Under the pieces are notes generated by a model. The model was not told the DNA's origin and ran no database searches. It was given only the letters and a program-made list of their open reading frames with translations. The translations under genes and the position numbers were made by a program. Of a stretch of 22,263 nucleotides of DNA, positions 8,799-15,509 are shown in pieces. Numbering within the stretch: position 1 is the stretch's first letter; each line of letters begins with the position of its first letter. Source of the stretch: Clostridiales bacterium (GTDB taxonomy: Bacteria > Bacillota > Clostridia > Christensenellales > Aristaeellaceae); the NCBI GenBank assembly GCA_004555535.1, contig SFHU01000045.1, forward strand, positions 1-22,263, given 5' to 3'.

Positions 8799-9674
8799 TC
8801 AGCCCTTGACGGAGCCGGCAGCCAGGCCGCTGTAAATCTGCTTCTGGCAGGCGACGAAGATGATGAGCATCGGGATCATCGTCAGGATGACGCCGGCGCA
8901 GATCAGGTTGTAGGCGTTGCCGAACGGGCCGGTGAACGTGTACAGCGCGGTGGACACGGTCACAAAGCGCGTCTTGTCCTGCAGATACAGGTTGGCGGCG
9001 TAGTATTCGTTGTACACGCCGATGCCTTTGAGGATCATCACGGTGACGATCGCCGGGCGCAGCAGCGGGAACAGGATCTTGAAGAACACGCCGAAATACG
9101 TGCAGCCGTCCAAGATCGCGGACTCGTCGAGCGACACCGACAGGTTCTCAAAGAACTGCAGGAAGATGTAGATGGAGATGACGTCCGTGCCGCACTGCAG
9201 GATGATGTAGCCGATCAGCGAGTTGACCAGGCCCAGCGAGGACATGATCTGGTAGATCGTCACCTGCATCGCGATGCCCGGGATCAGCGTGGCAAACAGG
9301 AACAGGTTGCGGATCAGCCCGTTGCCCGGGAAGCGGAAGCGGTTGAGCACATAGGCCAGCATGGAGCCGACCAGCACGGAGAACGCCACGACCACCATGA
9401 CCACGAAGAACGACGTCGCGAACGCGCGGCCCATGTCGCCGTCCACCCAGACGCGGCGGAAGTTGTCCAGGTTCAAAAGGTTCTGCGGGAGCTGCATCAC
9501 CGGGGTGAGCTGATACTCCTCGTCGGTCTTGAAGGAGACCAGCAGGCAGGAGATCAGCGGCAGCAGCGCGATGAACGCAGCCAGCAGCAGGGAGAAATAC
9601 TTGACGACCGTCGTCAGTGCGCGGACAAACCGCTCCGCCGGGGACAGGCTCTCAATTTTATCCATCTTGCTCAT
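8799..9674 (-). CDS. Carbohydrate ABC transporter permease (MalG type)
   Basis: Inner subunit of a CUT1 sugar importer. The 291-residue protein has six predicted membrane helices, the first at about 28-48. The cytoplasmic EAA-like loop reads ESAILDGCTYFGVFFKILFPLLRPA near 193-217, the docking site for the ATPase. The C-terminus ends in GLAAGSVKG, typical of MalG-type subunits. The start at 9674 has AAGGGGGAACGAGC upstream, overlapping the stop of the preceding permease gene, 12 bases away. No ATPase gene is present in the window, so as in many Bacillota a shared MsmK-like ATPase encoded elsewhere is likely. Substrate, manno-oligosaccharides, is inferred from the operon. Confidence 0.92.
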   Translation of the reverse strand: MSKMDKIESLSPAERFVRALTTVVKYFSLLLAAFIALLPLISCLLVSFKTDEEYQLTPVMQLPQNLLNLDNFRRVWVDGDMGRAFATSFFVVMVVVAFSVLVGSMLAYVLNRFRFPGNGLIRNLFLFATLIPGIAMQVTIYQIMSSLGLVNSLIGYIILQCGTDVISIYIFLQFFENLSVSLDESAILDGCTYFGVFFKILFPLLRPAIVTVMILKGIGVYNEYYAANLYLQDKTRFVTVSTALYTFTGPFGNAYNLICAGVILTMIPMLIIFVACQKQIYSGLAAGSVKG

Positions 9675-9686
9675 GCTCGTTCCCCC

Positions 9687-10679
9687 TTACGCGCGGGCCG
9701 CGGCAGCGGCCTTTTTCTTCTTTTTCGCGGGGGCGGAATCATCCACGCCCTCCTTGAGGACATAGCGGAAGAAGAGCTTCTGCAGAATCGTCGCGATAAT
9801 GATGATGATCATCAGCACGACGGCCATCGCGCAAGCCATGCCGACCTTCTGGTCGATGTGCGCGGCCTGGTGCATCTTGATGAAGTAGGTCGCGGTGCCG
9901 GACGCGCCGCCGCCCATGATGACATACGGCGGCTCGAACGCGGACAGCGAGCCCGTGATCGAGAGGATGACGTTGAGCATCACGATGGTCTTGATCGAGG
10001 GCAGGATGATGTAGAGGAACTGCTTCCAGCGGTTCGCGCCGTCGATCTGCGCCGCCTCATAGAGCGTCGGGTCGACGGACATGATCGCGCCGATGAACAT
10101 GACCATGTTCTGTCCCGTGTAGCGCCACACCGAGGTCGCCACCAGGGAGATGTTGTTGATGCTCTGGTCGCGCAGCCAGTAGGGCAGGGACTCCAGCGGG
10201 ATGCCCAGCGCCTGCAGCACGGTATCCAGCACAAAGCCGCGGGTGTAGAAGAACTTGAAGATGAAGCCGATGGCGATGCCGTTGATCAGGTACGGGAAGA
10301 AGATCGTCCCCTTGAAGAAGTTGCCGGCCCGCGTCTTGAAGCTCAGCAGCGTGGCGAAGTACAGCGCCAGCGCGAGCTGAACCAGCGCGCCCGCCATGTA
10401 GTACAGCGACAGGAACATCGCGTCGAAGTAGTCCTTCTTCGTGAAGATGCGGAGATAGTTCTTCAGCCCCACAAAGGCGCGGACCTTGGTGTAGCTGCGG
10501 TCGTACAGGCTGTACTCGATCATCTTGCCAAAGGGGATGTAGGTGAACACCAGCAACAGCAGCAGCGGGACAATGGCAAAGGTGACGATGACAAACCACT
10601 TCTGGACGCGCGGCAGCGCAAACCAGTCCTTGAAGCTGAGCTTGGGCCGGTTCGGCTTGGCAGCCATGGATTGAGCCAT
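9687..10679 (-). CDS. Carbohydrate ABC transporter permease (MalF/UgpA type)
   Basis: Partner membrane subunit of the same importer, 330 residues from the ATG at 10679, which follows AGGGAGAGCGCAAAT; an upstream ATG at 10703 has no site, and one at 10667 is possible. Six hydrophobic segments begin at about residue 25. The EAA loop reads YEAAQIDGANRWKQFLYIILP. The tail is unusual: after the last helix and a short acidic stretch it ends in five lysines and an alanine-rich run. It follows the binding-protein gene after a 97-base gap that holds a hairpin. The family call is secure; the role of the basic tail is unknown. Confidence 0.92.
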   Translation of the reverse strand: MAQSMAAKPNRPKLSFKDWFALPRVQKWFVIVTFAIVPLLLLLVFTYIPFGKMIEYSLYDRSYTKVRAFVGLKNYLRIFTKKDYFDAMFLSLYYMAGALVQLALALYFATLLSFKTRAGNFFKGTIFFPYLINGIAIGFIFKFFYTRGFVLDTVLQALGIPLESLPYWLRDQSINNISLVATSVWRYTGQNMVMFIGAIMSVDPTLYEAAQIDGANRWKQFLYIILPSIKTIVMLNVILSITGSLSAFEPPYVIMGGGASGTATYFIKMHQAAHIDQKVGMACAMAVVLMIIIIIATILQKLFFRYVLKEGVDDSAPAKKKKKAAAAARA

Positions 10680-10702
10680 ATTTGCGCTCTCCCTTCTTGA
10701 CA

Positions 10703-10749
10703 AATCGGGGGAGACGAAAGGCCATGACGCTTTCCGCCTCCCCCGGATT
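10703..10749 (-). promoter_or_regulatory. Hairpin between binding-protein and permease genes
   Basis: AATCGGGGGAG pairs with CTCCCCCGGATT (one bulged base), with an inner GAAAG/CTTTC helix. It lies in the 97 bases between the stop of the binding-protein gene and the first permease gene. The 3' arm is not followed by a T run on the transcribed strand. Such structures are known after malE-like genes, where they protect the binding-protein message and lower permease expression. Confidence 0.65.
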
Positions 10750-10776
10750 CATTCGTGAGTCGTTGCTCTGTCGGGA

Positions 10777-12108
10777 TTATTCGTCCACGCGGACGTCGAG
10801 GTAATCCTGCGCGTCGCTCCAGCGCTCGTTCCAGTCATCCATGATCTCGTCAAAGGTCTTGGTGCCGTTGAAGCCGTGCTCGATGATCTCCTGAATCTTC
10901 GCGTCGCCGCCCGCGTTGAAGCGCAGCTCGGTCTCCGCGTTCATGTCGTTGAGCAGGGTCTCCTCGCCCTCGACAGCCGGGGTATCCGGGATGAACTCGA
11001 TGCCCTCAAACGCGGCGTACACCGCCGGATACTCGCCCTTCTTGTCGATCGGGATGCCGCCCTCGCTGTAGGCGAAGCCGCTCTCCTCGGTGAACCACTT
11101 GACGAAGAGCATCGCGGCGATCTGGTCGTCCTCGGAGCTGTTCTTGTTGATGCCAAAGGAGTAGTCCGCGCCGGCGGAGGCATACTGCTTGCCGTTCACG
11201 GTGATCGGGAAGGACATGTAGCCGATGTCGTCGCCGTTCGGGCCGGCCGCGACCATCTGCGGATACGCCCAGGAGCCGAGCACCATGCAGCCGATCTTGC
11301 CCTGGTTGATCATGCCCTTGCAGCCTTCCCAGTCGGTGGTGGTGTAGTCGTCCTCGATCAGGTGCAGCGCAGCCGCGTCATAGAGGACCTTGTACATCGC
11401 GTAGGGACCGGTGCCGTCGCCGCGGTCGGAGAAGGGGTTCTTCTGGTGCGGCATGATGCGGTTGGAGAAATCGCCCGTGCCGTTGCAGGAGGCGCCGATG
11501 TAGGCGTCCCAGGCGCCCATCGTCCAGCCGGCGGCGTAGTTGGTGTACAGCGGGATGGCGTCGGTGTTGTCCTTGATCGCCTGCAGCGCGGCGATGAACT
11601 CGTCCGGCGTCTTGGGCAGCTCGGTGACGCCGGCCTGCTCAAAGACCTTCTTGTTGTAGACGATGCCCTGCGCGTTGCCCGTGGAGGGGACGCCGTAGGT
11701 CAGATCGTCCCACACCCACTGGTCGGCGAAGTTGTAGACCTCCATCATCTCCTCCTTCGTGCCGAAGGGGATGAAGTAGGTCGGCAGCTCGTCCTTGTCC
11801 AGCGCCGGGATCATCATGATGTCGCCCCAGTTGCCGCCGGTCAGGCGGGTCAGCGCGTCATCCGCGTATGTCGTGATCGTGTCGAACTTGATCGTGACGT
11901 TCGGATACAGCGAGGTGAAGGCGGCGATGTACTCCGGGTACTTCGTGTCGGCCAGGTCAGTGCGATGATTGAGGATCATCAGGTCGGCCTTGATGTCGGT
12001 GTAGTCCTCGCCCACCTTGAGATCCAGGTAGCGGGGGAGCTCGGCGCTGGCGACCGCCGCCACGGCGATCAGCAGCACGCACAGGAGCATGGACAGGGTT
12101 TTCTTCAT
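10777..12108 (-). CDS. Extracellular sugar-binding protein of ABC transporter
   Basis: First gene of the mannan operon, a 443-residue family 1 solute-binding protein that captures oligosaccharides outside the cell. A signal peptide of about 22 residues (two lysines, then a hydrophobic run) ends in an ASA-E signal peptidase I pattern. There is no lipobox: the only early cysteine is residue 10, inside the hydrophobic core. The mature part shows family patterns: YIAAFTSLYPNVTIKF near the N-terminus, WGDIMMIP, GVPSTGNAQGIVYNKKVFEQAG, and GKIGCMVLGSW. The start at 12108 has AAAAGGAGGAACCAGTC. The role in mannan uptake follows from position; family certain, ligand inferred. Confidence 0.93.
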   Translation of the reverse strand: MKKTLSMLLCVLLIAVAAVASAELPRYLDLKVGEDYTDIKADLMILNHRTDLADTKYPEYIAAFTSLYPNVTIKFDTITTYADDALTRLTGGNWGDIMMIPALDKDELPTYFIPFGTKEEMMEVYNFADQWVWDDLTYGVPSTGNAQGIVYNKKVFEQAGVTELPKTPDEFIAALQAIKDNTDAIPLYTNYAAGWTMGAWDAYIGASCNGTGDFSNRIMPHQKNPFSDRGDGTGPYAMYKVLYDAAALHLIEDDYTTTDWEGCKGMINQGKIGCMVLGSWAYPQMVAAGPNGDDIGYMSFPITVNGKQYASAGADYSFGINKNSSEDDQIAAMLFVKWFTEESGFAYSEGGIPIDKKGEYPAVYAAFEGIEFIPDTPAVEGEETLLNDMNAETELRFNAGGDAKIQEIIEHGFNGTKTFDEIMDDWNERWSDAQDYLDVRVDE

Positions 12109-12136
12109 GACTGGTTCCTCCTTTTTTGTTGGGTCG

Positions 12137-12155
12137 TAGCTTAATGTTTTAGCTA
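12137..12155. promoter_or_regulatory. Candidate operator dyad just downstream of the mannan operon start point
   Basis: TAGCT (12137-12141) and AGCTA (12151-12155) form a 19-base dyad in which 7 of 9 position pairs are complementary. It is centred about 8 bases after the predicted transcription start. A second dyad, 12158-12171 (CGAA...TTCG, 6 of 7 pairs), overlaps the -10 box. Both positions suit repression by the LacI-family protein encoded next door. This is inferred from symmetry only. Confidence 0.45.
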
Positions 12156-12160
12156 ATCGA

Positions 12161-12189
12161 ATTATATTTCGTTAAGTTAAAAATGTCAA
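12161..12189 (-). promoter_or_regulatory. Consensus sigma-A promoter of the mannan operon
   Basis: On the minus strand TTGACA (12189-12184), a 17-base spacer and TATAAT (12166-12161) match the consensus exactly. Transcription should start near 12154, leaving a leader of about 45 bases before the AAAAGGAGGA ribosome binding site of the binding-protein gene. A perfect promoter implies tight repression when substrate is absent. Confidence 0.9.
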
Positions 12190-12286
12190 GAGTAACTTTG
12201 CACTCTGTTCAATTAGTTTTCTCATTTTTCGTCAAACGTCGGACCATTCAGCGAAATCGTCAGACCAATTTCGGTGGAATCGCTCA

Positions 12287-12310
12287 GTTTCGTCCAGCGT
12301 TTCGTCCAGT
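12287..12310. repeat. Tandem 12-base repeat upstream of the mannan promoter
   Basis: GTTTCGTCCAGC (12287-12298) is followed directly by GTTTCGTCCAGT (12299-12310). The core (GACGAAA on the minus strand) recurs at 12226-12232 as an exact copy and near 12240 and 12260 in degenerate form. These lie upstream of the -35 box, in the otherwise gene-free stretch 12109-12404. Confidence 0.6.
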
Positions 12311-12348
12311 TTTTACCCTTATGTGCATTGCTGTAACCCATAGCAAAA

Positions 12349-12396
12349 GGCGGAGCGCCCCGCCTCTTCAAGGCCATGAGCCGCTCCGCCTTTTTT
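12349..12396. terminator. Bidirectional intrinsic terminator after the LacI gene
   Basis: GGCGGAGCG (12349-12357) pairs perfectly with CGCTCCGCC (12382-12390). AAAA precedes it and TTTTTT follows it on the plus strand, so it works as a U-tract terminator in both directions. On the minus strand it ends the LacI message before the mannan promoter. Confidence 0.88.
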
Positions 12397-12404
12397 CAGG
12401 CTGT

Positions 12405-13424
12405 TCAGTTTTCATCCGCGCGCAGATCCCGTGTGGAATCGCGCTCCACCACCCATCCGCCAACGATGGTGCGCAGCGGCCCCTCGGAGCCGTCGCTGAT
12501 CCGGCTCTTCAGCCGCCGGATGGCCACCTGCGCCATCCGCCCCAGATCGACCGAGTAGGTCGTCAGCGCGGGCGAGCTGAGCGTCGCGTAAATGTAGTTG
12601 TCAAAGCCGGTCACGGAGATGTCCTGCGGCACGCGCAGCCCGCGCTTTTCCAGCTGCGCGATGAGACGCATCGCGATCTCGTCGTTCTCGCAGACAAACG
12701 CCGTAGGCAGCCGCTCCGGCAGATCGAACTGCGGCAGGTATTTCAGCTCGGCGTCGCGGTCCTCGATCAGCCATTCCGGGCGCATCGGCAGGCCCTCAAA
12801 CAGCATCGCGCGCATGTAGCCGCTGTAGCGCTCCATGATGCTCGTCGTGCCCTGCACGGAGCCGACGAAGCCGATGTCCCTGTGGCCGCGCTCGATCAGG
12901 TGGCGCGTGAGCTGATAGCAGCCGCTGAGGCTGTCGCTGACGATCGCGTCCGCGTCCGGCCCGTCGCAGTAGAAGTCCAGCAGCACGGTCGGCAGGCCCG
13001 CCTCCATGATCATCTCGACATACGCGGGATCAAACTGCCCCATGAGCATCAGCGAGGTCACCCGCTTGCCGGCGACGGTCACCGGCGCTGTCAGCGCCTT
13101 CTCCTGCTCCGCGGTGACGATCTCCAGCATGCCGAGCATGCCGACCTCGACCATCTGCCGGAGCACCTCCTTGTAGAGGGAGGCGTAAAACGACGTCGCG
13201 CTGAAAAAACGGTCCGGCGTCAGAATGCCGACGATTTCGTCCTGCTTCTCCGGCTGCGCGCCTGCCGGCGGCACATAGTGATAGCCCATCTGCTGAGCCG
13301 TTTTGATGATCTTTTCCCGAACCGCGTCGCTCACGCCATCCTTACCGCTGAGCGCCTTGGAAATCGTCACTGTGCTCACGCCCAGCGCCGCGCCGATCTC
13401 CCGCATGGTCACGCTCTTCTTCAT
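12405..13424 (-). CDS. LacI-family transcriptional regulator
   Basis: A 339-residue sugar-responsive DNA-binding protein. The N-terminal helix-turn-helix (about 6-26) reads MREIGAALGVSTVTISKAL, followed by a hinge-helix region near 45-60. The periplasmic-binding-like effector domain shows TSLMLMGQFD, HLIERGHRDIGFVGS, PTAFVCENDEIAMRLI and DISVTGFDN, all typical of the family. The start at 13424 follows GGGAGGCGCAGAA; a shorter start at 13406 is possible. It lies between the mannan operon promoter and the divergent GH113 gene, so it is the obvious local repressor of both, probably relieved by a manno-oligosaccharide or its product. Target sites are not proven; candidate dyads occur at both promoters. 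Confidence 0.94.
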   Translation of the reverse strand: MKKSVTMREIGAALGVSTVTISKALSGKDGVSDAVREKIIKTAQQMGYHYVPPAGAQPEKQDEIVGILTPDRFFSATSFYASLYKEVLRQMVEVGMLGMLEIVTAEQEKALTAPVTVAGKRVTSLMLMGQFDPAYVEMIMEAGLPTVLLDFYCDGPDADAIVSDSLSGCYQLTRHLIERGHRDIGFVGSVQGTTSIMERYSGYMRAMLFEGLPMRPEWLIEDRDAELKYLPQFDLPERLPTAFVCENDEIAMRLIAQLEKRGLRVPQDISVTGFDNYIYATLSSPALTTYSVDLGRMAQVAIRRLKSRISDGSEGPLRTIVGGWVVERDSTRDLRADEN

Positions 13425-13452
13425 TTCTGCGCCTCCCGTATTGCTTCTCTTA

Positions 13453-13481
13453 ATTGTACCATATTCCCTGCAGAAGGTAAA
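13453..13481 (-). promoter_or_regulatory. Probable promoter of the LacI-family gene
   Basis: On the minus strand TTTACC, a 17-base spacer and TACAAT are followed about 30 bases later by the regulator's ATG. The -10 box is good and the -35 box is moderate, as expected for a regulator made at low level. Confidence 0.55.
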
Positions 13482-13566
13482 GCAACCGATTTCCTTTTCC
13501 CCGCTGTTCCTTCACATATTGCGCAGATAATTTACTTTAATGAATGTGTTCTTTTAAGTAATTCGC

Positions 13567-13595
13567 TTGACATGCGGGCTTTTCTTTTCTATACT
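13567..13595 (+). promoter_or_regulatory. Sigma-A promoter of the GH113-type gene
   Basis: TTGACA (13567-13572), a 17-base spacer and TATACT (13590-13595) lie 40 bases before the gene start. A dyad, TTACTT at 13532-13537 with AAGTAA at 13556-13561, sits directly upstream, and TGCGCTGCGCA (13599-13609) sits near the start point; either could bind a regulator. Confidence 0.8.
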
Positions 13596-13635
13596 CTATG
13601 CGCTGCGCATTCCATCATTTTTCATGGAGGACCTT

Positions 13636-14559
13636 ATGGATCTGATCAAAGGCATCAACTTCGCCCCCTTTGCGCCGCGCGGCGTGCTCTCCTCGCCCGC
13701 CGCGGCGGAGAGCCTGGAGGCGCTGCTTTCCGATATGTCGCCCAACACCGTCATCCTCACGCCCGGCGGCGTCCAGGCAAACGCGCACAGCGAGGCCATC
13801 GACTTCACCTCCTCGCACACCATGGGCGACGACGAGCTCATCGCCGTCATCCGCCTGCTGCACGCGCGGGGCCTGCGCGTCATCCTCAAGCCGACGGTCA
13901 ACTGCCTGGACGGCGTCTGGCGCGCCTACATCAGCTTCTTTGACGAGGACGTCCCCTGCGAGCCGAAGTGGAGCCGCTGGTTCGCCTCCTACACGGCCTT
14001 CCAGCTGCACTACGCCCGCATCGCCGCGGACGAGGGCTGCGAAATGCTCATCCCCGGCTGCGAGATGGTCATGTCCGAGCACCGTGAGGCTGAGTGGCGC
14101 GCGCTCATCGCCAATCTGCGCACCGTCTATCCCGGCCCGATCGGCTACAACTGCGACAAATACCAGGAGGATCACGTCGCCTGGTGGGACTGCGTAGACG
14201 TCATCGCCTCCAGCGGCTACTACCCCGCCGGCGACTGGGAGGCGCAGCTCGACCGCATTGAGCGCGTCGTGCAGCGCTATGGCAAGCCCTTCTTCTTCGC
14301 GGAGCTGGGCTGCATGGCCGCGCAGGGCTCCTCACAGCGTCCGAACGACTGGACGGTCAGCGGCGCGTTCGCCCCGCAGGAGCAGGCGGACTGGTATCAA
14401 TCGATGTTTGACAGCGCTCTGCGGCGCAGCTGGGTCGGAGGCTTCGCTTTTTGGGACTGGCAGGCGCGCCGCGCTTCCGACGGGGACTGCGGCTACAACC
14501 TGCGCGGCACACAGGCGCTTTCCGTCATCCGCAGGGTCTATCGGAGCAAGGACGAGTGA
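13636..14559 (+). CDS. GH113-type beta-mannosidase/mannanase (cytoplasmic)
   Basis: A 307-residue TIM-barrel glycosidase of the GH113 type. It opens with KGINFAPFAPRG, then GVQANAHSEAIDFTSSHTMGDDEL and VILKPTVNCLDGVWRAYISF. Glu143 in PGCEMVMSE is the probable acid/base and Glu223 in FFFAELGC the nucleophile; their 80-residue spacing equals that of the characterised Alicyclobacillus GH113 enzyme as I recall it. There is no signal peptide, so it should act inside the cell. The start at 13636 has GGAGGACCTT; the longer frame starting in the promoter is excluded. It is divergent from the LacI gene. The Roseburia mannan locus has a GH113 that removes mannose from the reducing end, and that role is plausible here. 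Confidence 0.85.
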   Translation: MDLIKGINFAPFAPRGVLSSPAAAESLEALLSDMSPNTVILTPGGVQANAHSEAIDFTSSHTMGDDELIAVIRLLHARGLRVILKPTVNCLDGVWRAYISFFDEDVPCEPKWSRWFASYTAFQLHYARIAADEGCEMLIPGCEMVMSEHREAEWRALIANLRTVYPGPIGYNCDKYQEDHVAWWDCVDVIASSGYYPAGDWEAQLDRIERVVQRYGKPFFFAELGCMAAQGSSQRPNDWTVSGAFAPQEQADWYQSMFDSALRRSWVGGFAFWDWQARRASDGDCGYNLRGTQALSVIRRVYRSKDE

Positions 14560-14649
14560 GGATATAAAGGGGGCTGCCGCTTTCCATCGTTGCGCGCGCT
14601 TTGCAACGGCTTCGGAATTGCGCTCTCTCAATTCTTTGCCGAAGGAGAA

Positions 14650-14799
14650 ATGGTGGAACTGACGGCAGAGCAGAAAGCATGCCTCGGCTTCATGGCCAGT
14701 CTGCCCGGCGGGCTCTCCGCCTGCCGCGCGCTGGTCATCGGCACGGCGGCGCAGGGCGCGGCGCGTCTGGCCTTGCGGGAAGCGGGGCTTGCGCGGTAA
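14650..14799 (+). CDS. Small ORF of unknown function after the GH113 gene
   Basis: A 49-codon frame preceded by GAAGGAG. The site is only two bases from the ATG at 14650, so a GTG at 14653 with better spacing may be the true start. The peptide begins MVELTAEQKACLGF, has a small-residue middle (IGTAAQGAARLAL) and shows no recognisable domain. It lies 90 bases after the GH113 stop; that gap holds two hairpins, CGTTGC/GCAACG (14589-14609) and GAATTG/CAATTC (14616-14635), and the frame ends just before a terminator. It may be a real small protein or chance coding in a 3' untranslated region. Confidence 0.35.
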   Translation: MVELTAEQKACLGFMASLPGGLSACRALVIGTAAQGAARLALREAGLAR

Positions 14800-14824
14800 A
14801 AAGCCGAACCGGCGCATCAGATTC

Positions 14825-14880
14825 AAAAAAGGGCGCTGTCTCCCATGGCTTTCTGTAGCCATGCCGAGACAGCGCCTTTC
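14825..14880. terminator. Bidirectional intrinsic terminator between convergent genes
   Basis: GGCGCTGTCTC (14832-14842) pairs perfectly with GAGACAGCGCC (14866-14876), with an inner ATGGCT/AGCCAT helix. AAAAAA precedes it at 14825-14830 and a short T run follows. It separates the plus-strand GH113 unit from the convergent Spx/ArsC-like gene and can serve both. Confidence 0.9.
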
Positions 14881-14910
14881 CTTCGGCCCCGCCGCCTTTT
14901 CTCCGGCAGC

Positions 14911-15279
14911 TCAGCCGTCCTGTGCCTCTTCGCGCAGCGCCTGCGCCCATTCTTCCTCCCGGAAGCCCACGAGCACCCGTTCCCGCAGCACCAGGATCGG
15001 CCGCTTGACGAGCATGCCGTCGGACGCGAGCAGCCCGAGCTGCTCTTCCCCGCTCATTTCCGGGAGCCTCTCCTTCAGCCCGAGCGCGCGGTATTGCTGG
15101 CCGCTGGTGTTGAAGAAGCGGCGCAGCGGCAGACCGCTGCGCGCCTGCCAGGCCGCCAGCTCCTCCCGCGTCGGGTTCTGGCTCTTGATGTCCCGCAGGG
15201 TGTACGCAGCGCCGCGCTCCTCCAGGAAGCGCTGCGCCTTTTTGCAGGTTGTGCATTTGGGGTAGCAAAGAAACAGCAT
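14911..15279 (-). CDS. Spx/ArsC-family thioredoxin-fold protein (arsenate reductase-like)
   Basis: A 122-residue protein of the ArsC/Spx/YffB family. The N-terminus reads MLFLCYPKCTTCKKAQ, with a CTTC redox motif at Cys9 and Cys12, followed by the family patterns YTLRDIKSQNPTREEL, FFNTSGQQYRALGL and MLVKRPILVL. Members are either RNA-polymerase-binding stress regulators (Spx) or glutaredoxin-like reductases. The length and CXXC motif fit both, and no arsenic genes are nearby. The start at 15279 follows GGGAGGACAAACC. It has its own promoter region and terminator, so it seems independent of the two sugar operons that flank it. Function beyond family is open. Confidence 0.88.
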   Translation of the reverse strand: MLFLCYPKCTTCKKAQRFLEERGAAYTLRDIKSQNPTREELAAWQARSGLPLRRFFNTSGQQYRALGLKERLPEMSGEEQLGLLASDGMLVKRPILVLRERVLVGFREEEWAQALREEAQDG

Positions 15280-15422
15280 GGTTTGTCCTCCCTGGCCGTT
15301 CTGCCCGGCGATCTTCTCAGCGTACACTGCGACAACCGCCTGATGCGCATCAAAGTCGTGGGCGACGATCGCGCTGAGCCTGCGTTCAGGATCCCCGCCC
15401 GTTCATTCCGGCTTGCCAGAGT

Positions 15423-15431
15423 ATTATATCA
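15423..15431 (-). promoter_or_regulatory. Extended -10 promoter of the Spx/ArsC-like gene
   Basis: The minus strand carries TGATATAAT, an extended -10 element, without a good -35 box. It would give a leader of about 135 bases. The gene-free stretch 15280-15509 otherwise shows nothing I can name. Confidence 0.6.
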
Positions 15432-15509
15432 CATTCCCTGCCGGTTTTGGTTTTTTATTTTCGCCGCGCGGCCATGCACTTTTCCGCATCAGGCAGCACG
15501 CATCGTCCC

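Noticed and set aside
7422..10700. A 1092-codon open frame on the plus strand, and similar long frames opposite most enzyme genes (for example 4771-6873 and 10876-12144)
   Set aside because: These are antisense shadows of GC-rich genes. Their products are runs of Arg, His, Gln and Ala without domains, they lack ribosome binding sites, and the opposite strand encodes clear families.
12274..12287. CcpA catabolite site (cre) upstream of the mannan promoter
   Set aside because: The left half TGGAATCG fits the consensus but the right half does not; too weak to call.
13567..13635. N-terminal extension of the GH113-type protein from an upstream start
   Set aside because: The extension would begin inside the -35 box. 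The ATG at 13636 has a good GGAGG site and starts where family similarity starts.
12183..13943. Plus-strand frame of 586 codons crossing the LacI gene and both promoters
   Set aside because: It crosses a terminator, a regulator gene and two promoters, and its product has no recognisable domain.
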